Positions 48,119 to 57,710 of a stretch of 64,000 nt of DNA are shown one piece after another (within the stretch, counting starts at the first letter, position 1; each line of letters starts with the position of its first letter). Made by a program: the position numbers and the translations under genes. The stretch is taken from NCBI RefSeq assembly GCF_009372215.1, contig NZ_LWRV01000047.1, positions 29,940-93,939 of the forward strand, given 5' to 3'. This DNA is from Acinetobacter portensis (GTDB taxonomy: Bacteria > Pseudomonadota > Gammaproteobacteria > Pseudomonadales > Moraxellaceae). The notes under the pieces were generated by a model. That model searched no databases, was not told where the DNA came from, and saw only the letters and a program-made list of their open reading frames with translations.

Positions 48119-51100
48119 TTAAAGGTTTGGAACTTTAATAACTTCCCCTAAACGAAGTGAAGTATTCGGTTGAATATCATTTAAGTCTGCAAGTGTTTTA
48201 GTATCTGTTCCATAACGTTTTGCTAAACCAATTAAGGTGTCACCACGCTTAACCGTATAAGATGTAACGAGTTTTGGAATCACAATACTTTGACCTACTC
48301 TTAAACCCGATTTAGCAGTCAAATCATTCATAGATGCTAGCTCAGAAACACTAATACCCACACGACTTGCAATAGAATTTAAAGACTCACCCGATTTTAC
48401 ACTGTACTTCTCTGTATTTTTCGCAGATACAGCTGAAACAGTGCCTTTTTTCGGAGTTTCTACATTTTGTTTAGATGAAGCTGAGTTTGTAGATGTAGAT
48501 GAACTTGAACCTTCAAGCTTTAAACGCTGTCCAACACGCAAACTGGCATTAGAAGATAAATCATTAAAATCTGCCAATTGACTGATTTGTAAATCATATT
48601 TACGTGCAACACTGCTTAAAGTTTCACCCGATTTCACAACATGAACATCTGGCTTTTTCTCTGCAACAGTTTCAACTTTAGCTGTAGCTTTTGGCTCATC
48701 ACCAGTAAGTTTTAACTTCTGTCCTACACGTAAACCTGTATTACGACTAATGCCGTTGATATTGGCAATATAATCCATTCCTAAATTATATTTATTCGCA
48801 ATGACAGATAAAGAATCACCCGATTGAACGGTATAAGTATCTGGAACATTCGATCCTGCAGGAACTTTTAATGTTTGTCCTGCTTGCAGTCCCTTATTGC
48901 TTGCAATGTTATTTAAACTTGCTAACTCTGTAAGGCTAATTTTAGCTTGTGTTGCAATGCTATAAAGCGTATCACCACGTTGAACCGTATAATTTTCAAC
49001 TTTATAACTTGGTGTAAATGATGCGTTGTCCGACTTCGTGCTTGTCGGTTTATCATCCACTTTTGCATTTGATACAGAAACTTCATTTACAGGCACATTA
49101 ATTTTTTGCCCTGCCATCAAGTTACTACCTGAATTTAATCCAGGGGTTAAATCTGCCAATTCTTGATTAGACAATGCATAACGATCTGCAATCAGTTTTA
49201 AAAATTCACCGCGCTTAACCACATAAGTTTTGGTTTGAACTTTGACTGTTTTATTCGATGTAGACGTATCACGCTTAGAACTTGAATTATCTTTAAGCGA
49301 AAGCTTTTGCCCTACCAATAAATTACTTGTGGTCGATAAATTATTAAAGTCAGCCAATTGCTTAACAGATAAACCAAACTGTGCTGCAACCGTTGTTAAA
49401 GAATCATTTGGCTGAACATTATATGTTTCAGGCTGCGTTTTTGGCTTAGCGTCTACTACAGGTTTCGCATCATATAAATAGATGGTTGTACCTGCGTATA
49501 ACATTGCGTTTGGATCAATTTGGTTCCATTTCGCAACATCACGCCAGTTCACACCATTTTTCAATGCAATAGTCGCTAAAGTATCACCTGAAACTACATT
49601 ATAAGTACTACGCTTACCTTTTGGTGCAACCACAACCACTTCAGAATCTGTCTTAATGAAGTTCTTACCTTCATTACGTTTTGCTTCGTCAGAATCTGGT
49701 TTTGTATTATCTGCAACAGATTTAGGATACGAGAAGCCTTTTGTCAGCTCTTTTCCTTCTTGCTCTGCAACAGACAAACTGGTTTGAATTGCAGTTAACT
49801 TAATTTTTCCATCATAAGGATCGACAATTTCAGTCCCTTGAGGTGCAAGACGTTTAAGCTCTGCAATCACTTGGTCTTGTTCAGCTTGAGATGCTACAGG
49901 TTTAAGCACATCTTCTAGCTTTTGGGTTGCATCTTCAGCTTTTAAAGCCGCTGTAATTTTTTCACGTTCAGCAGCAGAAATTGGGGGTTCAACACTCACT
50001 TGTTTTACATTTACTGCAGGTGTTACTGCTACAGGAATACGTGGTGCACTTGGAATATCTGCACTATTTGCAAAAGAGGCTAAAGCATTTGAGCCTCTAG
50101 GCGTAACAGCTAAATGTGAGGGTGTTTTAGCACTCGCTGTTAATACTGGTACAGTTGTAGCAACAGGCGTTTTAACCGTTGCAACTGGTGTCGTTACAGG
50201 CTTTGGCGTAACTGAAGTTTGCAAAACAGGTGGCGTTGTTTTACTTGGCGTAATAGTCGTCGATGAACTTGTGCTATTTGATGATGCCAACCAAGAACTT
50301 GATGATGAAGCACCACCTAACTTTTTCAATTTTGCATCTATAGATGGGCTGACATCGGCAGGAATTAAAATACGCATTGGGCTTTCGCTATCAATACGTT
50401 CACCACGATGTGCGGGGTTTAAAGCATATAATTCAGCACGACTTAACCCTGTTAAAGATGCAATATCACTTAAATTAGCCGTTCCAACGTTCACTTCTCT
50501 AAAGTGAGGACGGTTCGCAATAGGTGGCAAACTTACACCATACTTGCTCGGACTTTTTACAATTTGTGCAACAGCCATAAAACGTGGCACGTAATACATG
50601 GTTTCTTGCGGTAATTTCAACGACCAATAGTCGGTAGGTAAACCCGCAGCTTTATTGCGATTAATTGCCTGTTGAATACGCCCCGGACCTGCATTATAGG
50701 CAGCCAATGCCAATTCCCAAGAACCAAACTGATTATAGAGTGCGCCCAAAAACTCATAGGCAGCACGAGTAGATTCGACTACATCACGTCGACCATCGTA
50801 CAAACTGGTTTGTTTCAAGCCATAAATACGACCTGTACTTGGAATAAACTGCCATAAACCTGCTGCGGCTGCGCTACTTGTTGCCGCAGGGTCATAAGAA
50901 CTTTCAATAATTGGAAGTAAGGCTAATTCTGTCGGAATACCTCGACGTTCAGCTTCTTTTACGGTGTGATATAAATAACGCGATGCACGTGCGCTCAAAC
51001 GATCAATATACGGTTGACGCGACATAAACCAACTACGCTGTGCATCAATACGCGGATTCCACTGATCTGTGTTCATTTTAAAACCAACGCTCATGCGCTT

Positions 51101-51367
51101 CCACACATCACCATGCTTCAAAACAAGTAAACGATCACCCTCTACGGCACGCATATCTGTTGCAGAAAGTAAGTCTTCTAAAGAGTCCAAACTGTTTGCA
51201 TCTAAATAGCCACCACTTAGTTGTTTTGACTTTGAAGAACCACTTGCACTTTGACTTGAAGCACATCCTGTCATTAGCCCTAAAGCAACAAGTGCAGATC
51301 CTACTGCTGTAATTTTAAATATTGATGGTACTGTCGGTTGCCACACTAGCGTGGTTGGTTTATACAT
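48119..51367 (-). CDS. mltD: Membrane-bound lytic transglycosylase D (MltD) with expanded LysM array
   Basis: A lipoprotein (lipobox LMTGC, Cys35) that cleaves peptidoglycan. The SLT domain spans about 135-280: catalytic Glu in LLPIIESSYDPAATSSAAAA, then GLWQFIPSTGRIYGL and LALAAYNAGPGRIQQA. A degenerate LysM (NVGTANLSDIASLTGLSRAE) follows, then a Ser/Thr/Pro/Val-rich linker of about 200 residues. The C-terminal ~500 residues hold eight LysM repeats, each starting like YTVKRGDTL or YNVQPNDSL. At 1082 aa it is far longer than E. coli MltD (452 aa, two LysM). I choose ATG 51367 because it starts the lipoprotein signal. Confidence 0.94.
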   Translation of the reverse strand: MYKPTTLVWQPTVPSIFKITAVGSALVALGLMTGCASSQSASGSSKSKQLSGGYLDANSLDSLEDLLSATDMRAVEGDRLLVLKHGDVWKRMSVGFKMNTDQWNPRIDAQRSWFMSRQPYIDRLSARASRYLYHTVKEAERRGIPTELALLPIIESSYDPAATSSAAAAGLWQFIPSTGRIYGLKQTSLYDGRRDVVESTRAAYEFLGALYNQFGSWELALAAYNAGPGRIQQAINRNKAAGLPTDYWSLKLPQETMYYVPRFMAVAQIVKSPSKYGVSLPPIANRPHFREVNVGTANLSDIASLTGLSRAELYALNPAHRGERIDSESPMRILIPADVSPSIDAKLKKLGGASSSSSWLASSNSTSSSTTITPSKTTPPVLQTSVTPKPVTTPVATVKTPVATTVPVLTASAKTPSHLAVTPRGSNALASFANSADIPSAPRIPVAVTPAVNVKQVSVEPPISAAEREKITAALKAEDATQKLEDVLKPVASQAEQDQVIAELKRLAPQGTEIVDPYDGKIKLTAIQTSLSVAEQEGKELTKGFSYPKSVADNTKPDSDEAKRNEGKNFIKTDSEVVVVAPKGKRSTYNVVSGDTLATIALKNGVNWRDVAKWNQIDPNAMLYAGTTIYLYDAKPVVDAKPKTQPETYNVQPNDSLTTVAAQFGLSVKQLADFNNLSTTSNLLVGQKLSLKDNSSSKRDTSTSNKTVKVQTKTYVVKRGEFLKLIADRYALSNQELADLTPGLNSGSNLMAGQKINVPVNEVSVSNAKVDDKPTSTKSDNASFTPSYKVENYTVQRGDTLYSIATQAKISLTELASLNNIASNKGLQAGQTLKVPAGSNVPDTYTVQSGDSLSVIANKYNLGMDYIANINGISRNTGLRVGQKLKLTGDEPKATAKVETVAEKKPDVHVVKSGETLSSVARKYDLQISQLADFNDLSSNASLRVGQRLKLEGSSSSTSTNSASSKQNVETPKKGTVSAVSAKNTEKYSVKSGESLNSIASRVGISVSELASMNDLTAKSGLRVGQSIVIPKLVTSYTVKRGDTLIGLAKRYGTDTKTLADLNDIQPNTSLRLGEVIKVPNL

Positions 51368-51569
51368 AAGGAATCCAAACAAATCGTATAAATTATTTTT
51401 AATATAGACATTGTAATGAAGCATTACAGCGACACAAGGCTATAATTTACTGCTATTCATGTATAAATGTTACAAGAAATTAAAAAATTAAGATTTAAAC
51501 CACTTAATCGATCAATTTGCGATATACAATAGCACTGTTTTTGTTTCACTCAAATTTTGGAAATGACTT

Positions 51570-52937
51570 ATGTCTCAATCAATCACACTTTATGTAGATG
51601 GCGCTTGTCGTGGCAATCCTGGCTTAGGTGGTTGGGGTGCATATATTATTGAAGGAAATGAAGAACGTAAGATTTGTGGTGGTGAAGCCCATACAACAAA
51701 TAACCGAATGGAATTAACGGCTGCTATAGAAGGTATCCGTGCCTGTTCAAAAGATGCCAATTTAATTATTTGGACAGATTCCAACTACGTGAAACAAGGC
51801 ATTACAGAATGGATTCACGGTTGGAAAAAGAAAAACTGGAAAGATGTTAAAAATCCAGACCTATGGAAAGAACTTGATGCAACATGTCAGGGTCGTGAAA
51901 TTGAATGGAATTGGATTAAAGGTCACGCAGGTCATGCAGGAAATGAAATGGCAGATCAGCTTGCAAACCAAGGTGCAGATGAAACCGAAGAAAAATTGAA
52001 AAACCCTATGCAAGATAAAAAAAAAGTTGAAAATGACTGGCTTCTAGACGACCCTTTTGGCTTCGATTTAGCTGAAGATGAGCTAGATGATGCTGAAGAA
52101 CCTATAGATGACCTTGTCGAAGAGCCTGAAATCGTGACAGAAATAGAAGCAACTGAAGAATCGAATGAAACCATTATTGAAGAAAAAAACAATAAGAAAA
52201 TTCATCCACATATTGTGATTACACCTGCGACAATTGATGCCCAAGGTCCTCGCCAACTTATTCTAGATACGGAAACCACAGGTTTTTACTTCCAAGATAC
52301 AGACCGTATTATTGAAGTGGGTGCGGTTGAAATGATTAACCGCAAACTTACAGGCGGTTCAATTCATATCTATATTAACCCTGAAAAAGAAGTGGGCGAA
52401 TCTGAAAACATTCACGGTATTTCAGATGACTTTCTTAAAGATAAACCTAAATATGCCGAAATTGCAGATGTCTTATATGACTATCTGAAAGGCGCAGAAA
52501 TTATTGCCCATAACGCAAACTTCGATATGAACTTCTTAAACATGGAGTTTGAACGCGCTGGTTTAGGCAAACTTTCAGCAGTTTGTGAAGTTACCGATAC
52601 ACTAGCAATGGCGAAGAGTAAGCATCCTGGGCAAAAAAACTCCCTAGATGCTTTAGTACGTCGTTATGAAGTTCCTGCCCGTGATCGTACTTTCCACGGT
52701 GCATTACTCGATGCGGAAATTCTGTCTGATGTTTATTTAGCAATGACAGGTGGGCAAGTATCTTTCGATATCGATGCCCTTTCTAATACAGAAGTTTTAG
52801 AAGGTGAAGCAACTCGTAGAGATGTTCAAATTGAACTTTCTACCATTTTACCATCTGAAGAAGAATTAGCCGCACATGAGAATTGGGTCAAACATTTTGA
52901 GGAAAAACATGGCGAAGCCTGCCTTTTTACCAAATAA
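51570..52937 (+). CDS. rnhA-dnaQ: Fused ribonuclease HI - DNA polymerase III epsilon subunit (RnhA-DnaQ)
   Basis: One 455-aa frame carries two enzymes. Residues 1-~140 are RNase HI with catalytic D10 (YVDGACRGNPG), E48 (NRMELTAA), D70 (IIWTDSNYV) and D129 (NEMADQLA). Residues ~150-225 are a very acidic linker (many D and E). Residues ~228-405 are the DnaQ 3'-5' proofreading exonuclease: ILDTETTGF (D233, E235), HNANFDMNFL and HGALLDAEILSDVYLAM. GGQVSFDI follows and fits a beta-clamp-binding motif. In E. coli the two are separate divergent genes. It is divergent from mltD. Confidence 0.95.
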   Translation: MSQSITLYVDGACRGNPGLGGWGAYIIEGNEERKICGGEAHTTNNRMELTAAIEGIRACSKDANLIIWTDSNYVKQGITEWIHGWKKKNWKDVKNPDLWKELDATCQGREIEWNWIKGHAGHAGNEMADQLANQGADETEEKLKNPMQDKKKVENDWLLDDPFGFDLAEDELDDAEEPIDDLVEEPEIVTEIEATEESNETIIEEKNNKKIHPHIVITPATIDAQGPRQLILDTETTGFYFQDTDRIIEVGAVEMINRKLTGGSIHIYINPEKEVGESENIHGISDDFLKDKPKYAEIADVLYDYLKGAEIIAHNANFDMNFLNMEFERAGLGKLSAVCEVTDTLAMAKSKHPGQKNSLDALVRRYEVPARDRTFHGALLDAEILSDVYLAMTGGQVSFDIDALSNTEVLEGEATRRDVQIELSTILPSEEELAAHENWVKHFEEKHGEACLFTK

Positions 52938-53061
52938 AATTTGAATAGATTTCTGTTTTCTATATTTAAACTAAGAACAGTTAAGTTATAGTAAGTCATA
53001 AAGATTTTGCTCGCTTTTGGGCATCCGAAATACAGATATAACTTAGGATAGGTGCAGATCA

Positions 53062-54705
53062 ATGTCTTACCAAACCTCAATACACTTTGACCCAACGGCA
53101 TTACTAATAATAAAAAATGAGGTGGATAGCTCCATTTTGCATGTTGAAACGGCAGTTAGTGCATTAGCGGAAGATCAAACACTACCTTTTGGCATTGATG
53201 ATGCTTTAGTTCAGTTAGAACAATGTGCTCAAGTATTGAATTTAATTGGGATGAGTAATCTTGCGAAAACAGCTGAATATTCTGCTGAACTTATGCGCAA
53301 AATTATGGGGAACCCAAGCCAAATCAACACACAAGAAATTATTGCCTTAAGTGAAGGCACAAATATGCTCAAACGCTATATTGAGTTTATTTGTTTACGT
53401 GAAGTTGAAATTCCACAATTTTTACTCGATACATTAAATCGTTTAGAAATTGCTTTAGGGAAACCTGTTACACAAGAAGGTTATCAAGTAGATGCTTTTT
53501 TAGGTGAATTTACACCTGACTTTAATTTGCCTCAAGCACCTTCTTTGGAAAAATCTCAGTATGTTCATCGCTTATATAAATTGGCGTTAAGCAAACTATT
53601 AAAACAAGAAGCAACAGCTTTAGATTTACAAGCATTTAAAATTATTGGTGCATATTTAGCAGATCTTTCACAGGGTCATCCAAGTAAACAATATTGGAAT
53701 TTGGTGTATTACGTTTTTGACAATATTGATCACCTCATTATTAATGAACCACGCTTACGCACATTCATTGAAATTGAAAGTAATATTCGTCAATACTTTG
53801 GAACACCTGATCGTTTTAAAGCCAATTTACATCATTTATCGAATATTTTAAGTTTAGCTATTCGCCAAGAAAACAGCACATCACAACATATTCGTGAGCA
53901 ACTGAATATTGGTGATCAACTGCTAACCGACTTACAACTGCAAGTATTTAGTCGTCATTTATATGGTCCAGATTACGATACCATTCACACCATTAGTGAA
54001 TTAGTATCTACAGAAATGGCGCAGTTACGTGTAGATATTGAATACAACTATCAAAGTATGAGCGCTGAAAAAACACAGGAATTACAAGCAAGAATTAAAG
54101 ATATTGCCAATATATTCCTAGTACTCAATTTGAATGATGCATACTCATCTTTAATAAACCAAGCAAAAGAATTAGATAATACTGATATTCTAAAAGATGA
54201 AAATTTCGCTCAAAAATTAATGAATGAGCTACTTTCTGCAATGAATGCGATTGGAATTTTAGAGCGCCATCATACCTCTAGTCGTTTACAGCTTCGCGTA
54301 AACAACCGAAATATCGCACTTGATCGCTTAGATGAAGCACATGCAACCTTGTTACATGAAGCTAAATTAAGCATTGATTTGGTAACTACAAGCTTAGAAC
54401 AACATCTTAAAGATCAAGATGTCACAGCTATTGCTAATATTCCTGCTAAATTACAAGAGGTTGCGGGTGCATTGCTATTCTTAAATGTTACTACAGGACA
54501 AACCGCTTTGAAAAATGCAGCGCAATTTGTAGAAACACAAATTCAAGCTGAAAAGCCACTGAGCACTGAACATGTTCATTCTGTTTTTGATACGCTTGCA
54601 AGTGCAGATATGCTGATTGAAAACTTAAAAAACAAACAACCTGTTTTACAGTCTATGTTTGATGTAGCATTGGCAAGTAGCGAAAAACTGAAATCTGTAG
54701 CCTAA
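53062..54705 (+). CDS. fimL: FimL-like protein (ChpA N-terminal/Hpt-like), twitching-motility related
   Basis: A 547-aa, all-helical, acidic cytoplasmic protein with no membrane segment. It reads like the N-terminal part of the ChpA/PilL chemotaxis kinase without kinase domains, with Hpt-like helical blocks (IIKNEVDSSILHVETAVSAL, LRVDIEYNYQSMSAE, LHEAKLSIDLVTTSLEQHL). In P. aeruginosa FimL has this architecture, supports type IV pilus function through cAMP signalling and, as I recall, lies next to nudC. Here nudC starts at the very next base (TAATG overlap), which strengthens the call. None of the blocks shows a clear phosphorylatable His. Confidence 0.72.
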   Translation: MSYQTSIHFDPTALLIIKNEVDSSILHVETAVSALAEDQTLPFGIDDALVQLEQCAQVLNLIGMSNLAKTAEYSAELMRKIMGNPSQINTQEIIALSEGTNMLKRYIEFICLREVEIPQFLLDTLNRLEIALGKPVTQEGYQVDAFLGEFTPDFNLPQAPSLEKSQYVHRLYKLALSKLLKQEATALDLQAFKIIGAYLADLSQGHPSKQYWNLVYYVFDNIDHLIINEPRLRTFIEIESNIRQYFGTPDRFKANLHHLSNILSLAIRQENSTSQHIREQLNIGDQLLTDLQLQVFSRHLYGPDYDTIHTISELVSTEMAQLRVDIEYNYQSMSAEKTQELQARIKDIANIFLVLNLNDAYSSLINQAKELDNTDILKDENFAQKLMNELLSAMNAIGILERHHTSSRLQLRVNNRNIALDRLDEAHATLLHEAKLSIDLVTTSLEQHLKDQDVTAIANIPAKLQEVAGALLFLNVTTGQTALKNAAQFVETQIQAEKPLSTEHVHSVFDTLASADMLIENLKNKQPVLQSMFDVALASSEKLKSVA

Positions 54706-55478
54706 TGACTGAATTATCACTTGCGTATATTTTCCATCAACAACAACTTTTAGTCGATGAAAACTTCCAACTTCCCAAAGTTGAAAAACTTGCAAGTGAT
54801 TTAAGTTTTAGCACGGGTGATCAAGTGATTGCCCGTGATTTACAAAACAGCGAAACCATTCCTCATGGCTTACAACTCGTCCCCATTCGTCAATTACTAC
54901 AATTTTGGGACACCCAACAATTCGAACAAGCCAGCCGAGCAATTCAGCTTTTAGAATGGCGTCGTAATCATAAATTCTGTAGTCATTGCGGTGAAAAAAC
55001 AGAAGCTCATGCCACTGAATTTGCAATGATTTGCCCTTCTTGTCGCTATCATCAATATCCTCGTGTACAGCCTTGTGTGATTACTGTGATTACACGTGGA
55101 AATGATGAAATCCTGCTTGCCAAAAATGCAAAAAATAAAAGCAATATGTACGGTTTAATAGCAGGGTTTATTGAAGTTGGTGAAACGCTTGAAGATGCAG
55201 TACGTCGCGAAACTGAAGAAGAAGTTGGATTAAAATTAAAGAATATTCAATATTTAGCAAGTCAACCTTGGCCTTTTCCAAGTAATTTAATGATTGCTTT
55301 TAAAGCAGAATATGAATCGGGTGATATTCAATTACAAGAAGAAGAAATTAGCGACGCTCAATTTTTCAAATTTAATGAACTGCCTGAAATTCCATTTAAA
55401 GGCAGTATCGCTCATGCAATGATTATGCATGTAACACAAGGTTCAAAAGTTGCAGATGACACTAAAACTTGGCTTTAA
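54705..55478 (+). CDS. nudC: NAD(H)/NAD-RNA pyrophosphatase NudC
   Basis: A 257-aa Nudix hydrolase that cleaves NADH to NMNH and AMP and removes NAD caps from RNA in E. coli. The central zinc site is FCSHCGEK ... CPSCRYHQYPR. The Nudix box is GFIEVGETLEDAVRRETEEE followed by VG. The NudC-specific SQPWPFPSNLMIAF follows. The ATG overlaps the fimL stop by one base (TAATG), so translation is coupled. Confidence 0.95.
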   Translation: MTELSLAYIFHQQQLLVDENFQLPKVEKLASDLSFSTGDQVIARDLQNSETIPHGLQLVPIRQLLQFWDTQQFEQASRAIQLLEWRRNHKFCSHCGEKTEAHATEFAMICPSCRYHQYPRVQPCVITVITRGNDEILLAKNAKNKSNMYGLIAGFIEVGETLEDAVRRETEEEVGLKLKNIQYLASQPWPFPSNLMIAFKAEYESGDIQLQEEEISDAQFFKFNELPEIPFKGSIAHAMIMHVTQGSKVADDTKTWL

Positions 55479-55509
55479 GTGATTTTAAATCTAGGCTTAT
55501 CGCTAAATT

Positions 55510-56397
55510 TTAAACTTCAGTTAAAGCCTGATCGAGAACCCGCATAATTTCTTTTTTAGTGCTGTAAAGTCGGCTAAACAAACTCGAAACAGAGCCCATT
55601 AAAGTGACATGACCTGTTTTAGGAATCACCACCATTTCACTATGGTTGCCAAATTCTTTAAGCTTTTCATCAAAATTAGTAGCATTGCTTAAATGCACAA
55701 TTTTGTCATTTTCAGCAATGAATAAATAATGCTGAATATGGTTCGATTCCACAAAATAAGAAGGCATGACATTCTGATAAGGTTCTTCCTGATCAAAAGC
55801 ATCGGCACATAGCGGGTCATCTTTATAATCAAAATGATACGGTCCTGCTAATCCAACCACAGCCTTAATATTCGCTCTGCATGCTATTTCGTATTTTTGT
55901 GGATGATAAATGGCAGACATGACATTAAATGCGCCTGCCGAATGCCCTAACAACACAACACGTTGTGTTGAAATATTGAGTTTAGATTGATGTGCATCTA
56001 AATAATTTAAAGCAAGCGTCAAATCATCAACATAAGCAGGAAAAATATGTTGCGGTGCTAAAGTATAGTTAATAACCGCGACATCAAAACCTTCTTTTGC
56101 AAAAGCCTCACCCACAAAGCGATAATCTTTTTTATCGCCATGCGACCAAGCCCCACCATGTACAAATACAATGAGTGGGCGATGATCTCTTGGAAATGTC
56201 GTTTGATATAAATCTAAACGGTGACGTGCTGCCAAACCATAAGCAACATTTTCACGCACCGAATAACCTTTTTTCGGTGTTAACCGATTTAAAGCATAAC
56301 TACCAAAATCATAAATTCGAAACTCTTCGTACAAATATTTCAAATTTTGAGTTTTGGTATTTAACTTTTTCAGTAAGGGTTCAACTTTATTGAGCAT
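55510..56397 (-). CDS. Alpha/beta hydrolase, esterase/lipase type
   Basis: A 295-aa alpha/beta hydrolase. The oxyanion motif HGGAW is in LIVFVHGGAWSHGDKKDYR; the nucleophile elbow is VVLLGHSAGAFNVMS (Ser catalytic); the acid is probably in FIAENDKIVHLSN and the His in PKTGHVTLMGSV. This is the carboxylesterase/HSL-like group. No signal peptide. Its ATG overlaps the dolP stop by 11 bp, so it may be the second gene of a dolP operon. Substrate unknown. Confidence 0.88.
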   Translation of the reverse strand: MLNKVEPLLKKLNTKTQNLKYLYEEFRIYDFGSYALNRLTPKKGYSVRENVAYGLAARHRLDLYQTTFPRDHRPLIVFVHGGAWSHGDKKDYRFVGEAFAKEGFDVAVINYTLAPQHIFPAYVDDLTLALNYLDAHQSKLNISTQRVVLLGHSAGAFNVMSAIYHPQKYEIACRANIKAVVGLAGPYHFDYKDDPLCADAFDQEEPYQNVMPSYFVESNHIQHYLFIAENDKIVHLSNATNFDEKLKEFGNHSEMVVIPKTGHVTLMGSVSSLFSRLYSTKKEIMRVLDQALTEV

Positions 56398-57046
56398 TTA
56401 CAGGTGCTGCATTTGGATCTATCGCAACAGGAGTTTGCACCGTAGGTTGTGCAAATGATTGATTATTTGATGATGCTGTTTCTGTATTATCAATCAATGT
56501 GACAATTTTTGTGACATTACCCACTTGCTGTAACACTTGATTCAAATCTGTGGTTTCAGCAGTATTTAAACGTCCCATAACATATAAAACGCCATCTTCT
56601 GTATGAATGCGTAATTTACTATCAGACACTATAGGTGCTTTCATCATTAAACCACGTGTATTTGCAGTCACAGTAGTATCTTGCATAATCGTAGAGTAAC
56701 TAATTTGATTACCTACCGTAATGTAGTTATGAACTGTTTTGACATCGCTCATCGCACGTACATTGTCTTCAGCAAGTTGTTTTAAATGCTGATCTGGCAC
56801 TTGCCCTGTCAATAAAACATTGCTGTGAAAACTTTCAATATTTACACGTGATTGTTTAAATCTAGAATCGAGCTTATATAAATTAATTTTAGCTGTGCGC
56901 TGAATTGAGTTATCAATAAAAACTTGCCCTAGCGATCTTGCACCACTTTCAGTACCTACAGGTGCGCTACCTGTTCCACCTGAAATAAAACTTGCGCAGC
57001 CAGATAAACTTGCGACACATAGTAAAGTTATTGCAATACGATTCAT
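56387..57046 (-). CDS. dolP: BON-domain outer membrane lipoprotein (DolP/YraP-like)
   Basis: A 219-aa lipoprotein: ATG 57046 gives MNRIAITLLCVASLSGC with lipobox Cys17. Two BON domains follow, from about 45-115 (SLGQVFIDNSIQRTAKINLY; VLLTGQVPDQHLKQLAEDNV) and 120-190 (DSKLRIHTEDGVLYVMGRLN). A Pro/Ala/Gln-rich tail ends the protein. DolP supports outer membrane integrity and BAM function in E. coli. The neighbours yraN and rsmI are also linked to dolP in E. coli, which supports the call. The frame extends eight codons upstream but that part precedes the signal. Confidence 0.8.
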   Translation of the reverse strand: MNRIAITLLCVASLSGCASFISGGTGSAPVGTESGARSLGQVFIDNSIQRTAKINLYKLDSRFKQSRVNIESFHSNVLLTGQVPDQHLKQLAEDNVRAMSDVKTVHNYITVGNQISYSTIMQDTTVTANTRGLMMKAPIVSDSKLRIHTEDGVLYVMGRLNTAETTDLNQVLQQVGNVTKIVTLIDNTETASSNNQSFAQPTVQTPVAIDPNAAPVNAQ

Positions 57047-57120
57047 CACTCGGCCAGACTCCTTATTCAATTTTTCATCTTTATTTAATATTCAAACATT
57101 TAAATACATTTAACTTATGC

Positions 57121-57552
57121 TCAAAGATTAATAAACTCTGGATCAAAAGTAAAAGCATTTTCTATCCAATTCAGATCATAAGTGAAATGTGAAAAGTCAT
57201 GCTGTACAGTTTTTGCAAATTGTTGTTGAAAATCAAAACAAATTACATCAAATCTACAATACAAATCACTCATATCTGGATATTCAGATAAATATGTTAA
57301 TGCTGTTTTTATAATTTTCTTTTGTTTCGAATTTGATATCACTTCATGAGATTGACCGTATTTCGTTTGTGAACGTGCCTTAACTTCAACAAAAATCAAG
57401 TCTTGAGCATTTCTTGCAATTAAATCTATTTCACCAAATCTGGAGTGATAATTTTTATGAAGCACTTGAAAACCATTTGCTGTTAAAAACAAACCTGCTT
57501 GATGCTCTGCCCAAGCTCCCATTGTTGCTTTATCTTTATCTGTATTTTTCAT
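57121..57552 (-). CDS. yraN: YraN (UPF0102) endonuclease-like protein
   Basis: A 143-aa protein with the restriction-endonuclease-like core: GAWAEHQAGLFLTANGFQVL, RFGEIDLIARNAQDLIFVEV (Glu/Asp plus ExK motif EVKAR). This is the UPF0102/YraN family, whose role is unclear. It lies between dolP and divergent rsmI, as in the yraN neighbourhood of enterobacteria. Confidence 0.9.
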   Translation of the reverse strand: MKNTDKDKATMGAWAEHQAGLFLTANGFQVLHKNYHSRFGEIDLIARNAQDLIFVEVKARSQTKYGQSHEVISNSKQKKIIKTALTYLSEYPDMSDLYCRFDVICFDFQQQFAKTVQHDFSHFTYDLNWIENAFTFDPEFINL

Positions 57553-57710
57553 TTTATTTATGCTGTTTTTATATGTTTATGATTCAAGCAATAAACTTGA
57601 AGATCTGCTTTGCATCGCCAATGCCACGGCAATTTCAGGTAGAATAGCGGATTCTTCGTTACGATGATATAAATTCATTGTGACATCAGCACACCCATTG
57701 GAGATTGAAT

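Noticed and set aside
48119..49700. Tandem DNA repeat
   Set aside because: Similarity is at the protein level (LysM modules); the DNA is too diverged for a recent tandem repeat.
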